From positions 1 to 33,098 of the forward strand of contig QZJZ01000003.1 of the NCBI GenBank assembly GCA_003599815.1: a DNA stretch of 33,098 nt. The letters run 5' to 3'. This document shows, piece after piece, positions 26,796 through 33,098 of the stretch (positions within the stretch are counted from its first letter, which is position 1; every line of letters starts with the position of its first letter). Under the pieces are notes generated by a model, which made no database searches, was not told the DNA's origin, and was given only the letters and a program-made list of their open reading frames with translations. Source of the stretch: Candidatus Auribacter fodinae. Its GTDB lineage: Bacteria > Auribacterota > Auribacteria > Auribacterales > Auribacteraceae. Made by a program: the position numbers and the translations under genes.

Positions 26796-27293
26796 TTAGT
26801 GGGCATGTTCGTGTTCCATATGCTCTTTCGCTTCTTTCCCGAAATAAAGATGTTCGAACTCATCCACCAACTGGCGTATAGCGGCAACGTGGGCAGGATC
26901 TGTTGTCTGCTTGCATTTCATCGCTGCGATCAGGATATTATGCAGGACAGCAAGTTTTTTGTGGTATGAGGCGACTACAGCTTCATCCGTTGATTCAGGC
27001 AGTTTAACACGTTGGAGCATGAAGTAATCCGTGATTATGTCAATCAGGTAATCCGCGTGCTGTTCCTTATTGTTTACCCACCGGACAAGCTGGTTGTAGT
27101 TTGCCGGCTGAGCTGAGGAGAGTTCGTTGATCTGATTCATTGACTTTTCGAGCGTATCGCAGTGTTCCCGCATCATGGCGAAACGCATACTGTCGTCGTA
27201 AATACCGCATGGTATCTGACAATGTGATATCGCCGAGGCGATTATGATTACCGTACTTAAAACCGCGATACCAAATACAGCACATTTCTTCAT
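26796..27293 (-). CDS. sodN: Nickel-type superoxide dismutase with Sec signal peptide
   Basis: 165 residues. Residues 1-23 are a signal peptide ('KCAVFGIAVLSTVIIIASAIS'-type core); cleavage would expose His24. The mature start HCQIPCGIY matches the Ni-hook HCxxPCxxY, in which the N-terminal His, the first amine/amide, and Cys25 and Cys29 bind nickel. The rest is a four-helix-bundle sequence ('RFAMMREHCDTLEKSMNQI', 'NQLVRWVNNKEQHAD', 'ITDYFMLQRVK') typical of the family. The C-terminus is His-rich ('EHMEHEHAH') and may bind metal. It should dismutate superoxide in the periplasm. Streptomyces-type enzymes need the SodX peptidase to expose His1; here signal peptidase could do it, and no sodX is visible. 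The ribosome binding site is GAAGGG. Confidence 0.9.
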   Translation of the reverse strand: MKKCAVFGIAVLSTVIIIASAISHCQIPCGIYDDSMRFAMMREHCDTLEKSMNQINELSSAQPANYNQLVRWVNNKEQHADYLIDIITDYFMLQRVKLPESTDEAVVASYHKKLAVLHNILIAAMKCKQTTDPAHVAAIRQLVDEFEHLYFGKEAKEHMEHEHAH

Positions 27294-27356
27294 AATGTAT
27301 CCCTTCTATTTTTAATTGTGTTGTCAACAGTAATACGATAACAAAATAGATGATTA

Positions 27357-27384
27357 AGTTTAGATATATGACAAAGACTATCAA
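27357..27384 (-). promoter_or_regulatory. Candidate promoter for the sodN cluster
   Basis: On the minus strand, TTGATA (27379-27384) and TAAACT (27357-27362) are separated by 16 bp, about 65 bp upstream of the sodN start. Moderate consensus match only. Confidence 0.28.
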
Positions 27385-27426
27385 AAAATTATCCTGTCCC
27401 GTAGACAGTATACACAAATTGGCCGT

Positions 27427-27532
27427 GCTGAAAAAGCCGCAAAAGAGTATCACAACTCTATTAATTTGAGATCACCACGCCGCTAACTCTCCTCGTGATT
27501 ACGTTAAAAGAGAAACTTAAGACTTTTTCAGC
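27427..27532. mobile_element. MITE-like element copy C, internally deleted
   Basis: Perfect 10-bp terminal repeats GCTGAAAAAG and CTTTTTCAGC. The interior keeps the 'GAGATCACCACGCCGCTAAC' to 'CCTCGTGATTACG' half of the core and lacks the 'GTCATTGCGAAGCC' half, giving 106 bp between these ends. The left flank 'TTGGCCGTGCTG' matches copy A. No exact target duplication is found. It lies between the sodN promoter region and the hybrid kinase. Confidence 0.65.
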
Positions 27533-27609
27533 GATCCATAATTAATTTATTAGCCAAGCAACGCCCATCCGCAGGCATCTCATTTTCCCTATGACAGGGT
27601 ATAACATTC

Positions 27610-27637
27610 TTGACTTAATCAGTAACTAATTTAATCT
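27610..27637 (+). promoter_or_regulatory. Candidate promoter for the hybrid-kinase operon
   Basis: TTGACT (27610-27615) with TAATCT 16 bp downstream. The -35 match is good and the -10 match poor. Confidence 0.25.
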
Positions 27638-27652
27638 ATTTTCAGCTTCTAA

Positions 27653-27808
27653 ATGCACCTTATCGCACTATCAGAGCGTGAACATTTCGTGCACAAAGTG
27701 AATAAAGTTTTATCTGAAAATGTCGATGTATTCCTTGATTATTCCAGTATTTACCAGATAGCTGCCATTATTAATCAACCTATTTCGGAAATAAAGCCGA
27801 GAGGATAA
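27653..27808 (+). CDS. Possible small leader ORF upstream of the hybrid kinase
   Basis: 51 codons from ATG 27653 to TAA 27806-27808, starting '[16 protein letters not shown]' and ending 'ISEIKPRG'. The stop lies 5 nt before the kinase start codon, and the kinase ribosome binding site (GAGAGGA) overlaps its last codons, so the two could be translationally coupled. There is no ribosome binding site of its own and no recognised family; chance is a serious alternative. Confidence 0.25.
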   Translation: MHLIALSEREHFVHKVNKVLSENVDVFLDYSSIYQIAAIINQPISEIKPRG

Positions 27809-27813
27809 CATAC

Positions 27814-30687
27814 ATGTTTGGTTCAACGCTATTTCGAAGAATTACGTCCATCATTTTTTTTACTATATTATGTTATGCAGTAACGATCTACTTTTTTATA
27901 GTACCGCTGACAAAAAAAACTATCCATGACAGAGAACAGGACTCTGCCAAGATAATTCTCGATAACATATCTGAACTCCTTAAGGCTAAATACCTCGCCA
28001 TAGACGCATACCGGCAGTCGGCTCTTGACAATCGCAAGAAAGAACTTAAACACATTACCCAAATCCAGGAATGTTTCATTCGGGAAAAATACAATAAATA
28101 TAAAAATGGCATATTAACTGAATCCGAAGCTAAAAAAAACGCTCTGGAAGAGTTACGCAACTTTCGATATGGGCACAATGATTATGTCTGGGTTTCTTCA
28201 TATGATTCCGTACTGATTTCACACCCCGACCCAGCCATGCATAATACTGATTTTTCCAACATTAAAGATATCTATGGAAATGATATTGTTACTGAGCTTG
28301 TCCGCGTAGCCCGTGAACAAGATGAAGGGTATACGTCATATTGGTGGAGACGGCTTGATACAGAAGAACCTATAGAAAAACTGACTTATTCCAGACATTT
28401 TCCTGAATGGCAGTGGGTTATAGGTACAGGAGTGTATATTGACGATGTAGAAGACGAAGTAAAACGGCTTCAACAGAAAACAATCTCTGAACTCCGTGAA
28501 ATGATACATACTATAAAAATAGCCCGGTCAGGATACATGTATATCTTCGATTCCAAGATGAACATGATAATGCACCCTAACCCCAATCTTGAGAACACAA
28601 ACTTTTCCTCGTTGCTTAATCCGGAAACCGGCAACCCGATTGCACAGGAACTTAAAGACGCCGTAAAAAAACCTGATGGAATGTTCCTATACAAATGGGA
28701 CAAGCCCAATGATAATGGCAACTATATTTACGAAAAAATTTCATGGGTAAAATATTGTAAGGAATTTGACTGGTATGTCGCTTCATCTGTGTATACAGAT
28801 GACCTCAACAAAAGTTCCATCATGCTGCATAACAGGATTCTTATAGTATCCGTAGCCATGCTTCTTGTCTCCATTGGAGTGGCTGTATTTCTTGTTAATA
28901 AAATTCTTGCGCCGGTAAAGAGGCTATCGGATATGGCGGTTAGGGTGAAGAATGGCGATCTCTCTGCGCATTGTAAAGTCACGAGCAAAGACGAACTCGG
29001 TTTTTTATCCATCGCTTTCAACGATATGGTTGATCAGATCAAGACCAATATAAATGATCTGGACAATAAAGTATTGGATCGTACTGCCGAACTGGCAGAG
29101 GCAAATAAAAGAGCACTGAAATCAAAAGAAGAAGCGGAAACAGCAAACCGCGCGAAAAGCCAGTTTCTTGCCAACATGAGCCATGAGATCCGTACCCCAT
29201 TGAACGGAATCATCGGTTATGCGGAAATTATGCTTTGTTCAGAGTCGCTGGAAGAATGCCACACCCAGGCAAAAATCATTCTTGATCAATCTGAACATCT
29301 TCTTGGAATAATAAACGATATTCTTGACTATTCGAAAATTGGCGCCGGAAAAGTGGACCTTGAAAAAATACCGATGGATGTTTCCCACCTGTTAGAATCT
29401 ATTGTCAGCATCACACATGTAAAGGCGATAGAAAAAGGACTTGATTTCAAGACGACAATAACACCGGATGTCCACCGGTATATTATTGGCGACCCGCTCC
29501 GGTTGCGCCAGATTATCCTCAATCTGGTCAGCAATGCCATTAAATTTACTCACCAAGGATTTGTGGAAATCCATATAGAACGGGTCGGCAATAAGAGCGG
29601 TGAGAACCAGCAAACATTGAAATTCTCTGTAACAGACACGGGTATAGGTATTTCTCCCGATCGCCAGAAAGAAATCTTTAGACAATTCTCACAAGCGGAT
29701 GAAAGTACCACAAGAAAATATGGCGGAACAGGACTTGGAACCACCATTGCACAACAACTCGTTGAATTGATGGGGGGTAAAATCGCGCTTGTGAGCGAAG
29801 AAAATAAAGGAAGCTGTTTCTCTTTCGAAATCAATTTCGATATTTGCAACGCGAATGACGTAAAAAATCAACCTTTATCCGATACGCCCGTCAACATCTA
29901 TACTGAAACCAGAAAAGGAAAAATTCTGGTTGTCGAAGATTATTCGATTAACCAGCAGGTGGCTCGCCAGCATCTTGAACAAGCAGGACATACGGTTTTC
30001 ATTGCCGAAAACGGCAAAAAAGCTGTTGAACTATGTGAAAAAGAACAATTCGAGCTCATTTTCATGGATATACAAATGCCTGAAATGGATGGATTTGAGG
30101 CGACACGAAAAATCAGGGCGGGAAAACATCTCTGTAGCAGGATTCCCATTATCGGTTTGACCGCTAATGTCAGCCAAGCTTGTGAAGCAAAATGCTTTTA
30201 TTTAGGAATGGATGATGTGCTGGCAAAACCCATCAGAAAAAAGACACTGCTTGCGGCGGTACAGAAATGGCTGATCCACAAAAATCCGGATTCATCACAG
30301 ATTCCAGCGCTCGCAGAGGAAAAAACACTCTTTGAGCAAAATATATCCGGCATACTTCCGATTAATATCGAAGAAGGAATAGGCGAGTTTGGCGATCGTG
30401 ATTTGTTTTTCTCAATCGTAACCCAGCTCGTTGCAAATATTGAAAATCAGCTTAAACTAATGCGTCCTGCGGTTGAAGAAAAAAATCTTGAACTGGTAGG
30501 CAAAGAAGCTCATGCTATTAAAGGCGGCGCCGCGACTGCTGAAGCATACCCCTTGTCGGAAGCGGCAAAAGTAGTTGAGCATCTCAGCAAGTCAGGGGAT
30601 GGTGACGGCGCTCGCGAAGCTTTTGAGGCAATGGTTGATGAATTTCAACGGCTAAAAACATTTCTTGATGAACTGGATATCGCGTAA
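27814..30687 (+). CDS. Hybrid sensor histidine kinase: double Cache, HAMP, HisKA, HATPase, REC, Hpt
   Basis: 957 residues. Order: membrane helix ~9-31; periplasmic sensor ~35-340 with two tandem Cache_2-like halves, each with 'YVWV/YMYI...HP(D/N)P' and ending 'W.(V/I)GTGVY' or 'WYVASSVY'; membrane helix ~345-367; HAMP to ~415; coiled coil; HisKA with His457 ('[17 protein letters not shown]'); HATPase_c with N box '[10 protein letters not shown]', 'DTGIGIS' and 'GGTGLGT'; receiver with Asp752 ('[12 protein letters not shown]') and Lys in 'VLAKPI'; Hpt with His900 ('[11 protein letters not shown]'). It carries a complete internal phosphorelay whose output would go to a separate receiver. Cache_2 domains often sense small organic ligands. 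The ribosome binding site is GAGAGGA. The next gene, a stand-alone receiver, follows after 21 nt and is the likely partner. Confidence 0.95.
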   Translation: MFGSTLFRRITSIIFFTILCYAVTIYFFIVPLTKKTIHDREQDSAKIILDNISELLKAKYLAIDAYRQSALDNRKKELKHITQIQECFIREKYNKYKNGILTESEAKKNALEELRNFRYGHNDYVWVSSYDSVLISHPDPAMHNTDFSNIKDIYGNDIVTELVRVAREQDEGYTSYWWRRLDTEEPIEKLTYSRHFPEWQWVIGTGVYIDDVEDEVKRLQQKTISELREMIHTIKIARSGYMYIFDSKMNMIMHPNPNLENTNFSSLLNPETGNPIAQELKDAVKKPDGMFLYKWDKPNDNGNYIYEKISWVKYCKEFDWYVASSVYTDDLNKSSIMLHNRILIVSVAMLLVSIGVAVFLVNKILAPVKRLSDMAVRVKNGDLSAHCKVTSKDELGFLSIAFNDMVDQIKTNINDLDNKVLDRTAELAEANKRALKSKEEAETANRAKSQFLANMSHEIRTPLNGIIGYAEIMLCSESLEECHTQAKIILDQSEHLLGIINDILDYSKIGAGKVDLEKIPMDVSHLLESIVSITHVKAIEKGLDFKTTITPDVHRYIIGDPLRLRQIILNLVSNAIKFTHQGFVEIHIERVGNKSGENQQTLKFSVTDTGIGISPDRQKEIFRQFSQADESTTRKYGGTGLGTTIAQQLVELMGGKIALVSEENKGSCFSFEINFDICNANDVKNQPLSDTPVNIYTETRKGKILVVEDYSINQQVARQHLEQAGHTVFIAENGKKAVELCEKEQFELIFMDIQMPEMDGFEATRKIRAGKHLCSRIPIIGLTANVSQACEAKCFYLGMDDVLAKPIRKKTLLAAVQKWLIHKNPDSSQIPALAEEKTLFEQNISGILPINIEEGIGEFGDRDLFFSIVTQLVANIENQLKLMRPAVEEKNLELVGKEAHAIKGGAATAEAYPLSEAAKVVEHLSKSGDGDGAREAFEAMVDEFQRLKTFLDELDIA

Positions 30688-30708
30688 ATAGAGGAGATGA
30701 TAATAGAA

Positions 30709-31101
30709 ATGAAGGGCAATCGGAAGATATTAGCGATCGATGATGAATTTGCAGCTCTGACAAAAATGAAGACACTTCTGTCCGAATACGGACAATGTGA
30801 AGTTGCCACATCAGGGGGACAGTCAATAGCGCTTGTAAAATATGCTCTTGCCGAGGGCAAATACTTTGATCTGATTACCATTGATATTGAACTGCCGGAT
30901 ATTGACGGTATCACCTTGCTCAGCCAAATCCTGAAAGAAGAGGAAAAACACGACTGCCATTCTGTCAAAATTATTGTTTCAGCCGTCAGCACAACGACTA
31001 ATGTCTGCCGCGCGGCAAACAATCATTGCGACGGATTTCTGGTTAAGCCTGTGAAAAGACAAATGCTGCATGAAAAATTAAGTAGTCTCGGATTCCTTTG
31101 A
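30709..31101 (+). CDS. Stand-alone receiver-domain response regulator
   Basis: 130 residues from the ATG at 30709, 12 nt after GAGGAG; the in-frame ATG at 30697 abuts that sequence and cannot use it. Receiver features: 'LAIDDE' acidic pair near residues 10-11, phospho-accepting Asp59 in 'TIDIELPDIDG', Ser in 'IIVSAVS' (usual Ser/Thr position) and Lys in 'FLVKPV'. There is no output domain, so it acts by protein contact, as CheY-like or Spo0F-like regulators do. It is 21 nt downstream of the hybrid kinase and is probably its phosphoacceptor. Cys residues ('CEV', 'DCHS', 'NVCRA', 'HCDG') are unusually frequent. Confidence 0.9.
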   Translation: MKGNRKILAIDDEFAALTKMKTLLSEYGQCEVATSGGQSIALVKYALAEGKYFDLITIDIELPDIDGITLLSQILKEEEKHDCHSVKIIVSAVSTTTNVCRAANNHCDGFLVKPVKRQMLHEKLSSLGFL

Positions 31102-31394
31102 TTTCATCTAGAACCTTTTCAAAATCTAATACTTTTAATAATATTCCCTGATACTTTTGTATCTTTTCTCTATGAAATAATTATTTAATCATACTGCTGG
31201 ATTATATGGTTTGCGGAACTCAACATCGCCTGTTAATATCCTCTTGAACAGAATATTACACAAAACATATCTACTGAAAAGCTCTGTGTCTCACGATAAT
31301 CCGATTCGAATTTTGTCATTAAATAACTGAACTCTCAACGGAATCAAATCATCTAAATACAGTAAACTAATATCATACAGAGGAGTACATAAAA
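31102..31394. other. AT-rich intergenic sequence
   Basis: 293 bp without an ORF, stable hairpin or recognisable promoter that I would defend. The only clear signal is the AGAGGAG ribosome binding site of the next gene at 31379-31385. Confidence 0.4.
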
Positions 31395-31895
31395 ATGACA
31401 GCACACAAAAGCCTCGCGGATTTTGTTGAAAGAACCAGAGAAAACCTCGCTATAATTTGTAACCGTCAAAATAACCCCGGAGACGGGAAATATGAAGTTA
31501 CTCAGCTCATGAACTCTCTGCTTGGGCTTTTTATGTTTCCTCAGCAATATTACAGCAATAAAGACATTCCGTCATTTGCCCCGCCCGAAAGGTCGTGCCT
31601 GCCGGAAATAAAGCAAACTGTGGAGAAGGGTGTCACCCTAAAACCGGCTCGTGATATGAATAGCATAGGTTTCCATGACCTGACAAAACATTTGAGAAAC
31701 GCTATCGCGCATTATAAAGTCAGATTTATTGACGACAAAGAAATGATAAAAGGCGTGGAGTTTTCCGATGATAACAAGTTTAAAAAAGGCGACAAATTCG
31801 ATCAATGGGTAATGACGTTCGACAGTATAGACAAACTGAAAAAATTCGTTGATCATTTTTCTTCTCAGATAGGGAAATTTGCTGAAAAAGGTTAA
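31395..31895 (+). CDS. HEPN-type protein with RNase motif (pEK499_p136-like)
   Basis: 166 residues; the ATG at 31395 has AGAGGAG about 9 nt upstream. The signature is 'HLRNAIAHYKVRF': Arg101-x4-His106 is the RNase motif of HEPN domains, placed after a helix as expected. The upstream 'VTQLMNSLLGLFMFPQQYY' and the downstream pattern (acidic loop, then 'W...FDSIDKLKKFVDHF') resemble the HEPN_pEK499_p136 family. HEPN proteins commonly cut RNA in toxin-antitoxin and anti-phage systems. No MNT nucleotidyltransferase or other antitoxin is adjacent. It stands alone between the receiver gene and a palindromic repeat array that starts 21 nt past its stop, a location typical of accessory genes. Confidence 0.78.
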   Translation: MTAHKSLADFVERTRENLAIICNRQNNPGDGKYEVTQLMNSLLGLFMFPQQYYSNKDIPSFAPPERSCLPEIKQTVEKGVTLKPARDMNSIGFHDLTKHLRNAIAHYKVRFIDDKEMIKGVEFSDDNKFKKGDKFDQWVMTFDSIDKLKKFVDHFSSQIGKFAEKG

Positions 31896-31915
31896 TGTAT
31901 CTATAATCTGTGATC

Positions 31916-32012
31916 GGTCGCGGAGGAGATGCGTAGAGGCTGTACCAATCTCCTCTTTTCCATGACGCTACACGATGAGATCACCACGTCGCTATCGCTC
32001 CTCGTGATGACC
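31916..32012 (+). repeat. Palindromic element array, unit 1 (diverged)
   Basis: 97 bp. The left half is diverged ('GGTCGCGGAGGAGATGCG'); the right half is canonical, 'GAGATCACCACGTCGCTATC' to 'CCTCGTGATGACC'. First of five same-orientation units. Confidence 0.8.
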
Positions 32013-32130
32013 CCGCTTTTAGAGGTTATTGTTAAAACCGAACTGTTTCCGTAAACAACATTTATTATAAAAAAGTATAACCATTACGCATGATATTTCC
32101 TTGCATATTGTTCAGGAAATACCCATGGTT

Positions 32131-32226
32131 GGTCATTGCGAAGCCTCGCAGAGGCTGTGGCAATCTCCGCTTTCCATGATGTTACACGATGAGATCACCA
32201 CGTCGCTATCACTCCTCGTGATGACC
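32131..32226 (+). repeat. Palindromic element array, unit 2
   Basis: 96 bp, GGTCATTGCGAAGCCTCGC to CCTCGTGATGACC; the two halves form an imperfect inverted repeat with GGTCAT/ATGACC ends. The spacer before it (32013-32130) contains TATTTCCT and AGGAAATA arms around a 12-nt loop, which recur before units 3 and 5. Confidence 0.85.
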
Positions 32227-32352
32227 CTGTTTTTGTGTTTGTTGTTAAAAAACTGAACTATTTTTGAGACCAAAAATTCATTGTAAAATAAAAAAGTATA
32301 ACCATTACACAATGGTATTTCCTTGCATATTGTTCAGGAAATACCCATGGTT

Positions 32353-32449
32353 GGTCATTGCGAAGCCTCGCAGAGGCTGTGGCAATCTCCTCTTTTCCAT
32401 GGTGTTACACGATGAGATCACCACGTCGCTATCGCTCCTCGTGATGACC
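32353..32449 (+). repeat. Palindromic element array, unit 3
   Basis: 97 bp, nearly identical to unit 2. The spacer before it is 126 bp and carries the same 'TATTTCCT...AGGAAATA' hairpin. The spacer after it is 333 bp and holds the GIY-YIG gene. Confidence 0.85.
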
Positions 32450-32468
32450 CTGTTTTAGGCGGGTATTA

Positions 32469-32759
32469 TTAAAACAATGTTTTGTATAGATCAATGTACT
32501 CCGGGTTATATGCCTCCACTAACGCTATTTTCTTAGCGCGGGGTCGATCTTTGATTTGTTTCTCGCGTAGGATAGCGCTTTCCGGGTTTTCGTGGGTTTC
32601 ATACCAGACCAGTTTATCAACATTGTATTTCCGGGTAAATCCGGCAACCAGTTTTTCCCGATGCTCGTATACCCGTCTTTGCAAGTCGTTCGTCACGCCG
32701 ACATACAGGACATTATTGTATTTATTGGTCATGATATAGACATAATACTGCTTGCTCAT
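32469..32759 (-). CDS. Single-domain GIY-YIG nuclease embedded in the repeat array
   Basis: 96 residues. GIY motif as Val7-Tyr8-Ile9 ('YVYIM'), YIG motif as Tyr19-Val20-Gly21 ('LYVGVTNDLQRR'), conserved Arg28/Arg29, His33 and metal-binding Glu66 in 'ILREKQIKD'. It ends 'NPEYIDLYKTLF', as in the YhbQ/COG2827-like small GIY-YIG proteins. All catalytic positions are present. The ATG at 32759 is preceded by AGAGGTAG. The gene fills the gap between repeat units 3 and 4: its TAA stop (32469-32471) lies in the conserved post-unit sequence that reads 'TTATTGTTAAAAC' elsewhere, and its ribosome binding site lies in the 'TACC(C/T)CTAAACGGTCATT' sequence that also precedes unit 5. It may act on the repeats; that is inference. 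Confidence 0.9.
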   Translation of the reverse strand: MSKQYYVYIMTNKYNNVLYVGVTNDLQRRVYEHREKLVAGFTRKYNVDKLVWYETHENPESAILREKQIKDRPRAKKIALVEAYNPEYIDLYKTLF

Positions 32760-32782
32760 TGTACTGCAAACTACCTCTAAAC

Positions 32783-32879
32783 GGTCATTGTGAAGCCTCG
32801 CAGAGGCTGTGGCAATCTCCTCTTTTCCATAAGGTTACACGATGAGATCACCACGTCGCTATCGCTCCTCGTGATGACC
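32783..32879 (+). repeat. Palindromic element array, unit 4
   Basis: 97 bp, canonical ends GGTCAT and ATGACC; one change in the left half (TTGTGAAG). It starts 24 bp upstream of the GIY-YIG start codon. Confidence 0.85.
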
Positions 32880-33001
32880 CCGCTTTTAGGGGTTATTGTT
32901 TAAAACTGAACTGTTTCCGTAAACAACAATTCATTATAAAAAAAGTATAACCATTATGCATGATATTTCCTTGCTTATTGTTCAGGAAATACCCCCTAAA
33001 C

Positions 33002-33098
33002 GGTCATTGCGAAGCCTCGCAGAGGCTGTGGCAATCTCCTCTTTTCCATGACGTTACACGATGAGATCACCACGTTGCTATCGCTCCTCGTGATGACC
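33002..33098 (+). repeat. Palindromic element array, unit 5 (at window edge)
   Basis: 97 bp ending exactly at the last base of the window. The spacer before it (32880-33001) carries the conserved hairpin and 'CCCCCTAAACGG'. The array may continue beyond the window. Confidence 0.85.

Noticed and set aside
31916-33098. CRISPR array
   Set aside because: Units are ~97 bp palindromes and the spacers are themselves conserved, not unique; no cas genes are present.

Overview
The window looks like a chromosomal segment of an uncultivated Gram-negative bacterium, most plausibly in or near Candidatus Omnitrophota or another PVC-type lineage. The evidence is indirect. There is a giant exported protein whose N-terminus carries the 'HIQDAHC...N(I/V)A' signature that I recall from very large Omnitrophota proteins. 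There is also a huge thrombospondin-type-3 (TSP3) repeat protein, many interspersed palindromic repeats, and mid-range GC. No rRNA, tRNA or ribosomal-protein gene is visible, so the taxonomy is inference.

Layout. Positions 1-337 hold an AT-rich fragment of a NarL-type histidine kinase. It runs into the truncated 3' end of a minus-strand gene for a ~1980-residue multidomain protein (218-6169), which looks like a chimeric or recombination junction. Upstream of that gene, on the same strand, is typA (6247-8076). Divergent from typA is a 7.1 kb gene (8400-15515) for a secreted 2371-residue protein. It contains three sets of exactly seven ~54-residue repeats, probably three seven-bladed beta-propellers, joined by TSP3-type calcium-binding stretches. 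One propeller carries an inserted pair of beta-sandwich modules.

A 1.9 kb gene-poor region (15516-17448) follows. It contains a family of ~75-82 bp inverted-repeat elements and one copy of a 152 bp MITE-like element. Then come a REC-AraC response regulator (17449-18183), a second, inverted MITE copy with a 5 bp target duplication, a small MscS channel (18512-19420), a secreted beta-helix protein (19821-21749), a small exported protein (21985-22257) and a glycogen-debranching-type GH13 enzyme (22328-24436).

On the minus strand (24444-27293) a likely gene cluster encodes an exported nickel superoxide dismutase, a polytopic membrane protein of unknown function and a papain-like cysteine peptidase. 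A plus-strand signalling pair follows: a Cache-type hybrid histidine kinase with an Hpt domain (27814-30687) and a stand-alone receiver (30709-31101). The right end holds a HEPN-type protein with an RNase motif (31395-31895) and an array of five ~97 bp palindromic elements. In one inter-element gap of that array the usual spacer is replaced by a single-domain GIY-YIG nuclease gene whose stop codon lies inside conserved repeat-flank sequence.

The strongest candidates for something new are the GIY-YIG/palindrome array, the MITE family with matching target duplications, and the three-propeller architecture of the 2371-residue protein.
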